From the NCBI RefSeq assembly GCF_007991175.1, contig NZ_BJXV01000003.1, forward strand, positions 1-64,000: a stretch of DNA of 64,000 nt, in the 5' to 3' direction. The DNA is from Halovibrio variabilis. Its GTDB lineage: Bacteria; Pseudomonadota; Gammaproteobacteria; Pseudomonadales; Halomonadaceae. The notes beneath the pieces were generated by a model. That model did not search any database, was not told where the DNA came from, and saw only the letters and a program-made list of their open reading frames with translations. The translations under genes and the position numbers were made by a program. Position 1 is the stretch's first letter; every line of letters starts with the position of its first letter. Below are positions 53,443-62,960 of this stretch, in pieces.

Positions 53443-53816
53443 TGCTGAGCTTTGCCGCGCACGCTTTCGTCAGGGACGCTGTCGTCGCGCACGCTTAAGG
53501 CCCGCTGAAACTCGCATTGATAAGCCTCAGCGTGTAACGCCGGGTCCTTGGGAAAACGCCCCAGTGCCACGGCGAGTTCAAAAAAACCGGCAGCAGGTAG
53601 CTGCTCACCGCGCCGACTGACAACCAAGGCGGCGATAAAGGGCTGATGTTGGGCCGCGTCTGCATGCATTAGCTGCTCTAACGCCTGAGTCACCTGGGCA
53701 ATAGTGCGTGGCGGCGTAAGCCCAAGCGTGCTGGCCACCTGTTGGTAGGTCATGGGCAGTGTCTCGCGCGGGGCGCTGAGCAGCAATTGTCGTAGCGCTA
53801 TGGCGTTATCATTCAT
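53439..53816 (-). CDS. Hypothetical protein, 125 residues
   Basis: Soluble protein with a possible helix-turn-helix near residues 20-55 (LPMTYQQVASTLGLTPPRTI), then a conserved-looking QPFIAALVVSRRGEQLPAAG and a C-terminal helix with FPKDPALHAEAYQCEFQRAL. The combination of an HTH with RGEQLPAAGFFE recalls phage or small regulatory proteins, but I recognise no named family. Start at 53816 with TTTTT-rich context and no clear ribosome site. Confidence 0.6.
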   Translation of the reverse strand: MNDNAIALRQLLLSAPRETLPMTYQQVASTLGLTPPRTIAQVTQALEQLMHADAAQHQPFIAALVVSRRGEQLPAAGFFELAVALGRFPKDPALHAEAYQCEFQRALSVRDDSVPDESVRGKAQH

Positions 53817-53892
53817 AAAAACCTGTTAGAAAAACCTGTTGGCGGGATATGTGTGCTAAGAATAGCTGAATACGTTGTGATAAGGAGCGAAC

Positions 53893-54660
53893 ATGGCAAA
53901 CCGATCAACCCCAACGCGCCCCCGCGGTGGCCTCTGGCCAGCGCTGTTAGCGGGGCTGAGTATACTACTACTCGCGGCGGCAACGCTGATGATGGCAGGC
54001 TCAGGGCCCGCTTATAGTTGGGAGCTTATCTCGCTAGGCGAGGCGTTTAATTTTCTGCGCAACGGGGTGTATGCCGCTGGCGGCGCCGTGGCGTTGAGCC
54101 TGGTAGCGCTGTTGGTCAGCGCCTTAACTCGCCGCTTTAAACCAGCAGTGCTCGCGAGCCTAGTCATAATGGGCGCCGCAGCGCTACTTTATGTGCCCTG
54201 GCAGCATTGGCAACGCGCCCAAGAGGTACCCGCCATTCACGACATCACCACCGATACGCAGAACCCACCCACCTTTGAAGCCTTGGCCGACGCCCGTGAG
54301 GCAGCGCCTAATGCGGTCGACTACCCCGGCACTGCCACCGCTGATCAGCAACAGGCAGCCTACCCCACTATTGAGCCGCTGGTCGTAGACGCCGCATCGC
54401 CCAGGGTACTGGCCGCAGCGCAGGCGCAAGTCGAAGAAAATGGTTGGCAAATTGCCAGGGTTAGTGATGACCGCATAGAAGCCACCGCGACGACGCTCTG
54501 GTTTGGCTTTGAAGATGACGTGGTCATTCGCTTAACGGAACTGGAGAACGGCGTGCAGGTGGATATGCGTTCGGCTTCCCGCCTAGGCGCCAGCGATGTG
54601 GGCACCAACGCTGCACGTATTGAACAGTTTTTAACTGCGCTGGAAGCACGACTTGAGTGA
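53893..54660 (+). CDS. DUF1499 membrane protein
   Basis: 255 residues. Three hydrophobic helices (about 15-37, 60-82, 92-110) are followed by a DUF1499 domain (NPPTFEALADAREAAPNAVD to the end, with GFEDDVVIRLTELENGVQVD and ASRLGASDVGTNAARIEQF). DUF1499 proteins are common in proteobacteria and have no settled role. TAAGGAGCG precedes the ATG. Convergent with the next gene. Confidence 0.88.
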   Translation: MANRSTPTRPRGGLWPALLAGLSILLLAAATLMMAGSGPAYSWELISLGEAFNFLRNGVYAAGGAVALSLVALLVSALTRRFKPAVLASLVIMGAAALLYVPWQHWQRAQEVPAIHDITTDTQNPPTFEALADAREAAPNAVDYPGTATADQQQAAYPTIEPLVVDAASPRVLAAAQAQVEENGWQIARVSDDRIEATATTLWFGFEDDVVIRLTELENGVQVDMRSASRLGASDVGTNAARIEQFLTALEARLE

Positions 54661-54664
54661 TTTT

Positions 54665-55027
54665 TTAATGCAAGGGGTCGCGAGCGTTGCCAGCCTCACG
54701 GGATAAAATGTGTTCAGCGTCCAGGCTGGCGATGGGCACCTCCTGATGCGTTGGAATCTCACCGCTTAATTGAAGCGCTTGGTAACGCAGCGCGCAGACG
54801 CGTAAAAACGAGGTAAAGTTACCCAGATCATGCCCGGCATCGATAGACTCATGGTAAAGCCGGGTAATCATCTGGGCGGTATTCATGCCATCGCGCTGGG
54901 CAATTTCCTCCAGGATATGCCAGAAATAATTTTCCATACGCACGCTGGTGACCATGCCATCAATACGTAGCGAGTGCGTCGCGCTGCGCCATAACTCAGG
55001 GTCGGCCTGAATAAACAGTTTGCACAT
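54665..55027 (-). CDS. Ribbon-helix-helix domain protein (RHH_4 type)
   Basis: 120 residues from the ATG at 55027, which has GGGAGGT 7 bases upstream; the longer frame to 55114 lacks such a site. It starts CKLFIQADPELWRSATHSLR, then IDGMVTSVRMENYFWHILEE, the RHH_4 pattern with the strand that enters the DNA groove (SVRMENYFW). Known relatives are small regulators of unknown target. Downstream of a PfpI-family gene in the same direction. Confidence 0.82.
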   Translation of the reverse strand: MCKLFIQADPELWRSATHSLRIDGMVTSVRMENYFWHILEEIAQRDGMNTAQMITRLYHESIDAGHDLGNFTSFLRVCALRYQALQLSGEIPTHQEVPIASLDAEHILSREAGNARDPLH

Positions 55028-55138
55028 GGCGATTACCTCCCGACATTCTTTAGCAGATGAGCCATTAGCATAGCGGGCAATGGCATGCACGCCCAATGGG
55101 TGCGGGGCGTGCATGCCATCTTTTCAGCGTCAGCCGAA

Positions 55139-55708
55139 CTACTTATTCAGCAATGCCATAAATTGCGCCAACCACGCGGGGTGGGCAGGCCAAGCGGGTG
55201 CCGTGACCAAGTTCCCATCGGTTACCGCATCGGTTACCTCTAGGTTAGCAAAGTGACCACCCGCAAGCTCTACCTCGGGCTGGCAGGCTGGGTAAGCCGA
55301 ACACTGCCTGCCTTCCAGCACTTTCGCAGCGGCCAATAGCTGTGCGCCGTGGCAAATCGCTGCCACGGGTTTATTGGTCTCGAAAAAATGCTGCACCATC
55401 GCCAGCACGTTTTTATCTAAGCGTAGATACTCCGGCGCACGCCCTCCGGGCACGACCAGGGCATCGTAATCGGCGGGATTAGTGCTGGCGAAATCGGCAT
55501 TGAGTGCGAAGCGATGCCCAGGCTTTTCAGAATAGGTTTGATCGCCTTCAAAATCATGAATCGCCGTCGCCACGGTATCGCCAGAGGCTTTTCCCGGGCA
55601 GATGGCGTCCACTTGGTGGCCAACCGCCATGAGTGCCTGAAACGGCACCATGGTTTCGTAGTCTTCGGTAAAATCGCCGGTGATCATTAAAATGCGCTTG
55701 CTGCTCAT
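55139..55708 (-). CDS. DJ-1/PfpI-family protein (YajL/DJ-1 superfamily)
   Basis: 189 residues. The fold contains [20 protein letters not shown] at the start and the nucleophile elbow [13 protein letters not shown] with the reactive Cys and His, plus [13 protein letters not shown]. PfpI-type enzymes act on glycated proteins or dicarbonyls, or as proteases. Two 18-base tandem copies (TATCTTATGCTTATTGAT) lie in the 5' flank. Followed by the RHH gene. Confidence 0.9.
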   Translation of the reverse strand: MSSKRILMITGDFTEDYETMVPFQALMAVGHQVDAICPGKASGDTVATAIHDFEGDQTYSEKPGHRFALNADFASTNPADYDALVVPGGRAPEYLRLDKNVLAMVQHFFETNKPVAAICHGAQLLAAAKVLEGRQCSAYPACQPEVELAGGHFANLEVTDAVTDGNLVTAPAWPAHPAWLAQFMALLNK

Positions 55709-55722
55709 CTCAGTGCTCCTCT

Positions 55723-55758
55723 TATCTTATGCTTATTGATTATCTTATGCTTATTGAT
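55723..55758. repeat. 18-bp perfect tandem duplication before the PfpI gene
   Basis: TATCTTATGCTTATTGAT at 55723-55740 and again at 55741-55758, in the 5' flank of the PfpI gene and between its start and the MCP end. The copies hold an AT-rich box and might duplicate a -10 element. Confidence 0.85.
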
Positions 55759-55834
55759 CAAGTGTTGTGAGCACACGCGGGGCGTGTTGGATGAGACTAG
55801 CAAGCGCTTTCCGGCAATAGGTAGTAATTGCTTA

Positions 55835-57934
55835 CTACTGAGTCACTTTCTCCTGCTGAGGAAGGGCGAGAGACTGCTGCCCTGCCGCGTCGCTGACGCG
55901 AAAGCGCCCTACCAGTGAGTGCATATTCCCGGCGCGATCATCCAGGGTGTGGCTGGCGGTGGTGGCCTCCTGCACGAGGCGGGCGTTCTGGTGAGTGACC
56001 TGATCCAGCTGCGCAATCGCCTGGTTGATCTGATCAATACCGGCGGATTGCTCATTGGTGGCGTCGGCAATTTCGACGACATAACGCGTCACCTCCCCCA
56101 AACTCTCTATGATCTCTTGAAGATGCTGACTAGAGGCATTGACGAGCTGCTCACCCTCACTCACTTTGTTAACACTGTCATCGACCAAGTGACGAATCTG
56201 AGCCGCTTCTTCGGCGCTGCGGCCGGCGAGTTTGCGTACTTCTTGGGCTACTACGGCAAAACCACGCCCCTGCTCACCCGCTCGCGCCGCTTCAACGGAC
56301 GCGTTTAGCGCCAAGAGGTTGGTTTGGAAGGCGATATCATCAATCGCTTTAATGATCGAAGTGATCTTTTCGCTTGCCTCACGAATATCGCCCATGGCCG
56401 CCGTGGTGCGTATTGAAACATCACCCGCCGCTCGCGCGCGTTGATCCACATTGCCGCTCGCCCCTTTCGCCTGGTCAGCATACTCAGCGGTTTGCTTCAC
56501 GGTAGCGGTAATCTGCTCAAGGCTAGAGGCCGTTTCAGCCAGCGACGCGGCCTGCTGGTCAGTGCGCTGGGAGAGGTTTTCATTGCCAGCGGCAATTTGG
56601 CGGCTGCTCGAAGCAATGGCTTCGGCGCTTTCACGAATTTGCGCCACCATGCTCTCGAAGGTGTCCATCATGCGATTAAAGGCTTGGGCCGTTTGGCCTA
56701 CTTCATCGTTATTCTGGAGTTCCAAGCGTTTGGAGAGGTCGGCATTTTCACCGCCCGCACCGCTGATGTTTTCCATTTGCTCACGCATCGTGACCAGCGG
56801 CCGCAATACACGCACCATCGTGCGCCACCCAAAGATTGCCAGCAGCGCGATCACCACCAGCGTGACAATAATCAGCAGCGAACGTCCGGCATTGGCTAGG
56901 GTTTCCGCCTGCGTTGCAGCGCTTTCAGCTTGCCCAACGGTATACGCTTCAACGTCAGATAGGGCAACGCGCATCTGCTGCATGGCTTGGGCGACGTCGT
57001 TCAATGCCGCCTGTACCTGAGCGCTGAGTTCAAGTTGCTGCAAGCGCAGCGCATAGACCGAGCTGTCATCGGATACCATCAGCCCTTCTAGTTCCCCAAT
57101 AACACTACCTAACTCATCAATAAGCTGGCGTTGTTCCACTGCTGTGCTGGGCGCATCGGCTATTGCCGCCAGCGACTGTCGGGCAAGGCCAACCTGTTGA
57201 GAAATCTGGTTATAACGCAGGTTGACCAGGGCATCAGGGCTTTCCATTTGCATCATCTGGCGGCCCAGATCCGATAACAGTGCCAGTGCCATTCGGACAT
57301 CGCCGCTCAAGCGGCCAATATCCGCCTGAGCGGTAAACATGTTATCCAGTAACTGAGTGGGCAGCGTGGTCATGCCGTCTTCGCGCCAGGCTTCCATCAA
57401 CTCACGCTGAGCCTGATCGCTACGCACCTTTGCCAACGCCGCGCGTCCGGCAATGTCTTCGGCACTCAGCATTACTTGGCGAATCAAGCCTTGCATCTCG
57501 CCAAGACGTTCGGCCATCTGGGCTTGTAAACTCAGCTCTTCGTGGCGCACCGCTTCCAGCGCTGTATCGCCGTCTAATAGCGCCTGATAATGACGATCCA
57601 GGTCGCTCAACCCTGCCGTTTGATCAACCCCATGAAGCCCTTGGCGCGCATCGCGAAAGCGCTCGTCCAACTCGGCTTGTGCGGTAATCCCGGCTAAGTC
57701 TGGGGCATTTTCTGCGGCGAGCAAATCCGCATGCCGCTGCCCGAACGCGCCCATGGCCAGCACCATGCCTCGGCTGGCATCTCCCAGTGGCAGCACCTCA
57801 CCGGTAATATAACGCTGCGAGTCGATTAATCGTTGGTTGGTAATCCAGCCCGTCGCCGCCAGCACAACTGCCCCTAGCACCGCCGCTAAGAAAAGCCCGA
57901 TCAACATGGCTCGGATACTTAAATTTTTTTTCAT
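55835..57934 (-). CDS. Methyl-accepting chemotaxis protein, SBP-linked
   Basis: 699 residues from the ATG at 57934. TM1 lies near residues 8-30; the periplasmic part (about 31-350) is twice as long as in Tar and is mostly helical; TM2 near 352-375; HAMP; then a signalling domain with [19 protein letters not shown]. The end ([13 protein letters not shown]) has no WxxF tail, unlike the receptor at 22226. It lies 44 bases behind a branched-chain amino-acid type substrate-binding protein gene in the same direction, so it may read the ligand state of that protein. Confidence 0.93.
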   Translation of the reverse strand: MKKNLSIRAMLIGLFLAAVLGAVVLAATGWITNQRLIDSQRYITGEVLPLGDASRGMVLAMGAFGQRHADLLAAENAPDLAGITAQAELDERFRDARQGLHGVDQTAGLSDLDRHYQALLDGDTALEAVRHEELSLQAQMAERLGEMQGLIRQVMLSAEDIAGRAALAKVRSDQAQRELMEAWREDGMTTLPTQLLDNMFTAQADIGRLSGDVRMALALLSDLGRQMMQMESPDALVNLRYNQISQQVGLARQSLAAIADAPSTAVEQRQLIDELGSVIGELEGLMVSDDSSVYALRLQQLELSAQVQAALNDVAQAMQQMRVALSDVEAYTVGQAESAATQAETLANAGRSLLIIVTLVVIALLAIFGWRTMVRVLRPLVTMREQMENISGAGGENADLSKRLELQNNDEVGQTAQAFNRMMDTFESMVAQIRESAEAIASSSRQIAAGNENLSQRTDQQAASLAETASSLEQITATVKQTAEYADQAKGASGNVDQRARAAGDVSIRTTAAMGDIREASEKITSIIKAIDDIAFQTNLLALNASVEAARAGEQGRGFAVVAQEVRKLAGRSAEEAAQIRHLVDDSVNKVSEGEQLVNASSQHLQEIIESLGEVTRYVVEIADATNEQSAGIDQINQAIAQLDQVTHQNARLVQEATTASHTLDDRAGNMHSLVGRFRVSDAAGQQSLALPQQEKVTQ

Positions 57935-57978
57935 TATCTGTTTTTCACTTGTGTCAGGGTTTGCAAATATCGTCAGCG

Positions 57979-59163
57979 TTAGGGCACCAGGTTCGCCCAC
58001 TCTACCGACTCAAAACGGCCATTGGTGATAATGGTAGGCCATACGGCGTCACTGGCTTGGTGGTCATTCGCCCCCAAGCTTAGCGGCTCCTCTAGGCCAA
58101 TATCGATCGACCCCAACCCCAGTAATCCATCCACAATAGCCTCACGATCAGGATTGCTCCCCGCGGCTTTAACGCCTTCAACAAACAGCTTGGCGGCCAG
58201 GTACCCTTCCAGCGAGATGAAATCAGGTTGGCTGCCCGCAGCATGCGTTTGCAGCGCTTGACGATAGGCTTCAACGGCGGGTAGGTCAGCATTCAGGGGC
58301 GGCACTACTTGAGTAATAATGACCCCTTCCGCTTGCTCGCCAAGTTCGTCCATGAGCGCTTGACTACCCACAAAAGAGACGTTTAGAAACACCGCATCGG
58401 GCAGGTCATTGCGCGCTTCACGAATAAAGTCCGCCGCCGGCCCGTAAGTGCCGACAATGATAATAGCGCGCGGGGTCACCGGCGCCTCCAGAATGGTCGC
58501 TAAGCCTTGATGAATATTGCGCGTACCACGGGTAAAACGCCCATGGGCCAACTCAGCGGTATTGGCAAACCCATGGGCGGTTAACGCTTGCGTGGCCCCG
58601 TTGTAGCCCGCATCGCCAAAGCTATCGTTTTGGGTAAAGAAAGCGATTTCTTCTGGCTGTATTCCAGCGGTCAACAAGCCCTCCACCATGGCGGCGGTTT
58701 CTTGCACATAGCTGGCACGGTAATTGATCACGTAGCGGTCAGGCGGTGACTTGCGCAATACGCCAGCACCGGTAAAGGCGCCGTAAAGCAGGGTCTTATA
58801 TTCGTTATAGATCGGAATCGTCACGGTAGCGGTGGGGGTGCCCACGTTACCAATCGCCGCCAGCACATCATCTTCCTGAATCAGTTGCCGCGTGTTGCTG
58901 GCCGCTTGCAGCGGCTGGTACTGATCATCGCGTGCTACCAAGGCCAGCGTTTCGCCATTAACCCCGCCTGCCGCATTGACCTCGGCAAAGTAGGTCTCAA
59001 TCCCTTCTTGCATACCCAACCCTAGCGGCGCAGCACCGCCGCTGGAAGGTGCCACAATGCCAAAGGTAAGCGCCGCATGAGCCACTGGCGCTATTAACAT
59101 CCCGGCGAGTAGTGTTGCTATTAAACGCTTAGCGTTTAGAAAAAATGTTCCCAATTGTCGCAT
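57979..59163 (-). CDS. Periplasmic branched-chain amino acid type substrate-binding protein
   Basis: 394 residues. Signal peptide (about 1-30, ending APVAHAA). Peripla_BP_6 fold: [20 protein letters not shown], then [20 protein letters not shown] and [19 protein letters not shown]. No permease or ATPase gene is near, and the following gene is a chemoreceptor. Typical for LivJ-like receptors that serve as co-sensors. The ligand cannot be told from the sequence. The gap 59164-59419 behind the start shows AT-rich promoter sequence and no gene. Confidence 0.9.
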   Translation of the reverse strand: MRQLGTFFLNAKRLIATLLAGMLIAPVAHAALTFGIVAPSSGGAAPLGLGMQEGIETYFAEVNAAGGVNGETLALVARDDQYQPLQAASNTRQLIQEDDVLAAIGNVGTPTATVTIPIYNEYKTLLYGAFTGAGVLRKSPPDRYVINYRASYVQETAAMVEGLLTAGIQPEEIAFFTQNDSFGDAGYNGATQALTAHGFANTAELAHGRFTRGTRNIHQGLATILEAPVTPRAIIIVGTYGPAADFIREARNDLPDAVFLNVSFVGSQALMDELGEQAEGVIITQVVPPLNADLPAVEAYRQALQTHAAGSQPDFISLEGYLAAKLFVEGVKAAGSNPDREAIVDGLLGLGSIDIGLEEPLSLGANDHQASDAVWPTIITNGRFESVEWANLVP

Positions 59164-59419
59164 TGATCTGCTCCTTAATAGCTAGATCACTTCCCCACGT
59201 AAAAAACATGGGCAAAGGCGAGCATTGCTTCCCCTCACGCCTTCGCCACATTACCGAATTTTTATTTATTACCATTGGCGGGAGAATATACGACTAAAGA
59301 CTAATTATCGCTAACTGATAAGTAACGATTCTTACCTCTTCCGTAACCCACCTTTTACTATCCAGCATAAAAGAGTCAATGGGTCTATAAATCGCATTTC
59401 TAATAACTTTCAGCACTCA

Positions 59420-60034
59420 TTAAGCAGGCCGCTCAATGGCAAAACGGTCGCTAATGCGAATGTAATCGCTGCCCGCTAAGCGCCCAACGGGTTTGAGTAA
59501 ATCCATATCCACATGGCGTCCATCCCACAGGGCATCATCTATGTGGATGGACACGACCTGGGCCAGGACCAAAGTGCCTGCTAAGGGCTGATCACCAAAA
59601 CGGATCATATCGTATAGTCGGCACCCAAATGCCACCGGTGCGCTGGCAATCCGCGGCACGCTAACACCGGGCATGTCGGCTTTTTCAAGCCCGGCCAGGG
59701 TAAACTCATCATCGTCCGGTGGCAGGCTGGCACTGGTGGCGTTGAGTGCTTCAATCAACCCTTCACTGCCTACATGCACCACGCATTCAGGGACTTCATT
59801 TAAATTACGCACCGTGTCTTTAAGTTCGCTCTTACCATTGAGCAGCGGTGAAAACGCCAGGACAGGTGGATTTACGCTGGCCACATTAAAAAATGAAAAT
59901 GGCGCTAGATTGGCATTCCCACGCGCGTCTTGTGTAGAGACCCACGCGATTGGCCGCGGGCATATACTGCCCGACAGCAGCCGGTAAACAACGCCTGGGC
60001 TTAACGGCGTCTCGTCTAATAGGTAATCACTCAT
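59420..60034 (-). CDS. Flavin reductase-like domain protein
   Basis: 204 residues from the ATG at 60034, which has GAGGAG 10 bases upstream; the TTG frame to 60052 is less likely. FMN-binding split-barrel fold of the DIM6/NTAB family: VYRLLSGSICPRPIAWVSTQ, then NLAPFSFFNVASVNPPVLAF. It may reduce flavin for a partner monooxygenase or act on its own. It is divergent from a hydroxyacid dehydrogenase gene. Confidence 0.88.
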   Translation of the reverse strand: MSDYLLDETPLSPGVVYRLLSGSICPRPIAWVSTQDARGNANLAPFSFFNVASVNPPVLAFSPLLNGKSELKDTVRNLNEVPECVVHVGSEGLIEALNATSASLPPDDDEFTLAGLEKADMPGVSVPRIASAPVAFGCRLYDMIRFGDQPLAGTLVLAQVVSIHIDDALWDGRHVDMDLLKPVGRLAGSDYIRISDRFAIERPA

Positions 60035-60146
60035 GCTCAGCTCCTCGTTCAATCGTTTTCAGGGTAATATCACTCTATAGCAGTCAAACAAATGACGCCC
60101 TCTTCTGCCCTGGGCGCTGCGGCTAGTATAAGAAGGAACTCGCTTG

Positions 60147-61094
60147 ATGAAGATTGTGATTGCCGATGATTATCAGGACTGTGTGCGCCATTTAGACGCT
60201 TTCCAGCAGCTCAATGACCACGATGTAACGGTTGTCAACGATACCCTCAGTGACCTTGATGCCTTGGTAGCTCGCTTCCATGAGGCCGAGGCGTTAGTAC
60301 TCGTTCGCGAACGCACGCCGATCACCGCGGCCTTATTGGCGCGGTTACCCAACCTCAAAGTCATTAGCCAGACTGGTGGCGGCGCAGCCCATGTGGATAT
60401 GTACGCCTGCCGTCGTCAAGGGGTTACCGTCATGGTAGGCACTGGTTCGCCCTATGCCGCCGCCGAATTAACCTGGGGCTTGGTGCTGGCCGCGATGCGC
60501 CATATCCCCGCAGAAGTCGAAAACCTCAAAGTGGGTCGCTGGCAGCGCACGTTAGGCACAGGCCTAAAAGGCCGCACGCTGGGTATTTTTGGCTACGGAA
60601 AAATTGGCAGCTTAGTCGCCCGCTATGGCCAGGCATTTGAAATGAAAGTGTTGGTATGGGGCCGCGAAGGCACCCGCCAGCGCGCCGCCGGTGCCGGAAT
60701 AGAGGTCGCCAAAAGCCAAGCCGATTTGTTCCAGCGTGCGGATGTGCTTAGCCTTCACCTGCGCCTGAACGACGATACCCGGGGTATTGTCAGCGCTGAA
60801 TCGCTCGCCCAGATGAAGCCAACGTCGCTACTAGTCAACACGAGCCGCTCTCAGCTATTGGCCCCGGGCACTCTCGAACAGGCACTCCAGGCCGGTCGCC
60901 CCGGCCAAGCAGCGGTGGATGTATTTGATCAGGAACCTGTGTTCGAAAGCTCGCTGCTGGCGTTGCCCAATCTGGTTGCGACACCACACCTCGGCTATGT
61001 GGAAAAAGATAGCTACGAGCTCTACTTCGGCGATGCCTTTCGCAACCTGCTGGCCTTTATCAATGGCCAGCCAATTAACAACCTCGCCAGCTGA
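60147..61094 (+). CDS. D-isomer specific 2-hydroxyacid dehydrogenase
   Basis: 315 residues from the ATG at 60147 with AAGGA in front. The NAD domain has GRTLGIFGYGKIGSLVARYG; the catalytic Arg is in LLVNTSRSQLL, the Glu in DVFDQEPVFESS and the His in LVATPHLGYVEKD. The D-2-hydroxyacid dehydrogenase triad is complete. The substrate is open (phosphoglycerate and glyoxylate types are possible). Followed by arfB in the same direction. Confidence 0.92.
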   Translation: MKIVIADDYQDCVRHLDAFQQLNDHDVTVVNDTLSDLDALVARFHEAEALVLVRERTPITAALLARLPNLKVISQTGGGAAHVDMYACRRQGVTVMVGTGSPYAAAELTWGLVLAAMRHIPAEVENLKVGRWQRTLGTGLKGRTLGIFGYGKIGSLVARYGQAFEMKVLVWGREGTRQRAAGAGIEVAKSQADLFQRADVLSLHLRLNDDTRGIVSAESLAQMKPTSLLVNTSRSQLLAPGTLEQALQAGRPGQAAVDVFDQEPVFESSLLALPNLVATPHLGYVEKDSYELYFGDAFRNLLAFINGQPINNLAS

Positions 61095-61170
61095 CAGCGG
61101 ATTAGCCAATGAATGCCTGTGTGCCAAATGTGCTAGCCTTATACGATCATCAGTCATACAGAGGCCATTA

Positions 61171-61587
61171 ATGCTCACCATTTCTAATAACGTTACCCTG
61201 GCTGATTGGGAGATTGATATCAGCCAGATTCGCGCCCAAGGCGCCGGCGGTCAGAACGTAAATAAAGTCGCCTCGGCAGTGCATTTACGCTTTGACATTC
61301 TTAGCTCTACGCTGCCACCACGTTATAAAGAACGCTTGATGGCGCTATCGGATCAGCGCATCAGTAAAGAAGGCGTGGTGATTATCAAAGCCCAAAGCCA
61401 TCGTAAGCTTGAATTAAATAAAGAGGATGCGCTGGCGCGTTTAAAAGAGCTAATACAGAGTGCCACCCAACAGCAAAAGGTGCGCCGCGCCACCAAGCCG
61501 ACTAAAGGTTCGCAGCGCCGCCGCGTCGATCACAAAACGCGTAAGGGCAAAACCAAATCGCTGCGTGGTAAAGTACCCACCTCGTAA
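61171..61587 (+). CDS. arfB: Alternative ribosome-rescue factor ArfB
   Basis: 138 residues, the usual ArfB length. It has the GGQ motif in QIRAQGAGGQNVNKVASAV and a basic C-terminal tail (KPTKGSQRRRVDHKTRKG) that enters the empty mRNA channel of stalled ribosomes. It lacks the codon-recognition domain of true release factors. Start ATG at 61171 with AGAGGCC before it; the open frame from 60919 is shadow. Lies 76 bases behind the dehydrogenase. Confidence 0.95.
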   Translation: MLTISNNVTLADWEIDISQIRAQGAGGQNVNKVASAVHLRFDILSSTLPPRYKERLMALSDQRISKEGVVIIKAQSHRKLELNKEDALARLKELIQSATQQQKVRRATKPTKGSQRRRVDHKTRKGKTKSLRGKVPTS

Positions 61588-61654
61588 CCGGTGGCTTTAC
61601 CCCACTGCCCGCCGTATCGTTTAGCCCCCAAGATTATCTAAAGAGCCTATCGTA

Positions 61655-61855
61655 ATGACGAACGTTTCCCCATCGCCCAACGGGCGCCCTATCTCGCCGT
61701 GTATCAAAATTTGCCAAATGGAAATGTCGTCATCGGTTTGCCAGGGCTGTGGCCGTACCTTAGATGAAATTGCCGGCTGGGGGATGATGACCGAGGCCGA
61801 AAAAGCCCCGGTATGGGATCGTTTAGAAGCCGAAGGCTTTGTTGCTAAACGCTAA
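61655..61855 (+). CDS. DUF1289 protein
   Basis: 66 residues. Conserved PCIKICQMEMSSSVCQGCGR followed by TLDEIAGW matches DUF1289 (CxxxC..CxGCxRtxdEi). The four Cys probably bind a metal. No function is known. ATG at 61655, about 67 bases behind arfB. Confidence 0.9.
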   Translation: MTNVSPSPNGRPISPCIKICQMEMSSSVCQGCGRTLDEIAGWGMMTEAEKAPVWDRLEAEGFVAKR

Positions 61856-61886
61856 GTCTCTACATGCTAGCGTCGCTAAAAGACAG

Positions 61887-62960
61887 CTAGGTCTCAAGTG
61901 TCAGCGGTACCGGTTTAGCGCTATGGTGACGGTCACTCAATATGTGGTGTAACTCGCCACAGGACACCATTGGATCAATACAGTTAATGACAATATCGGA
62001 GTGGGCCAATACATAGCTGCGCCCGGTAATGGTATTTTCCACTACCTGGTAATCGCCTTCTTGATGGATGCCGGTAAAGGTGCCGATAAAGCCAGTATTG
62101 CGCAGTGAGACCGTTTCCAGCTTATCCCCCACGTTGAGCCGCCCCTCGTAGTTCATCAACGCTAAGCGGGCCGAGGTACCGGTTCCCGTTGTGCTACGGC
62201 AAATAACCCCTGGATGCACATAGGTCGTTGAACGTGAGCGCACATAGCCTTCGCCCACGGGCTCTTCAGGGCCCATAAAGTGTAAAAACGGTAGCGGCCC
62301 CACATCGCCCAGGGTGTAGTGGGAAAAACCACGCTTGGCTTTAATCGCTTCAACAATTTTGAAGGCACACTCAGCTAACGCTCGCTCTTCTTCATACACC
62401 AGCCTAAAGCCCAGCTCAGCGGCATCGACCAAGGCGTAAAAGCCACCGCTATAGGCGATTGAGTAGGTGACCTTACCGATCCCCGGTACGTGAATCTGAT
62501 CGCGGTAGGTGTCGATATAGCTGGGCAGCCCGCCACAGGTCACCGACTCAACTACACCGTTGTGCACTCTCGCTTCAATTTGTACTAGCCCAGCGGGCGC
62601 TTCCAGTTTAAAACGCTGAAGGCCTTCCTGTTTGGGCACAATGCCTCTCTCCAGCACGGCGGTGGCCGTGCATAAGGTATTCGAACCCGAATAAATCGGG
62701 TAGCCCATGACTTCCATAATGATATAACCCGCGACAGCCTCAGGGTGAGTCGCCGGCACCAGCAGATCAACCGACATTTCCGGGAGACCGTAGGGCTCTT
62801 CAAGCAGCAGGCGACGCAGCCCGTCGGCGTCATCGCGTAGATACTCCATCTGCTCGCGCACGGTGGCACCTGGCAACACATCAATGCCCCCCGTGACGAT
62901 ACGACTGACATCGCCACCGGCATGAGTGTCCATCAGCTGAATGGTATGCACGTTATTCAC
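61887..62960 (-). CDS. Proline racemase/hydroxyproline epimerase family protein, Ser/Thr variant
   Basis: 357 residues, standard family length, starting at a GTG that overlaps the preceding stop (taGTG). Family hallmarks: DTHAGGDVSRIVTGG at the start, then YSGSNTLCTATAVLE and CRSTTGTGTSARLAL. In proline racemase the two catalytic residues are both Cys (MCGH and SPCGTG); hydroxyproline epimerases often have Ser/Cys and trans-3-hydroxyproline dehydratases Cys/Thr. Here the first place is Ser91 and the second Thr, so neither Cys is present. Activity may be a dehydratase or none of the known ones. In operon with a zinc-type dehydrogenase. Confidence 0.87.
   Translation of the reverse strand: MNNVHTIQLMDTHAGGDVSRIVTGGIDVLPGATVREQMEYLRDDADGLRRLLLEEPYGLPEMSVDLLVPATHPEAVAGYIIMEVMGYPIYSGSNTLCTATAVLERGIVPKQEGLQRFKLEAPAGLVQIEARVHNGVVESVTCGGLPSYIDTYRDQIHVPGIGKVTYSIAYSGGFYALVDAAELGFRLVYEEERALAECAFKIVEAIKAKRGFSHYTLGDVGPLPFLHFMGPEEPVGEGYVRSRSTTYVHPGVICRSTTGTGTSARLALMNYEGRLNVGDKLETVSLRNTGFIGTFTGIHQEGDYQVVENTITGRSYVLAHSDIVINCIDPMVSCGELHHILSDRHHSAKPVPLTLET

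Noticed and set aside
60919..61170. Long N-terminal extension of arfB
   Set aside because: It is the shadow of the hydroxyacid dehydrogenase and its 3' flank; the ATG at 61171 with AGAGGCC fits the family length.
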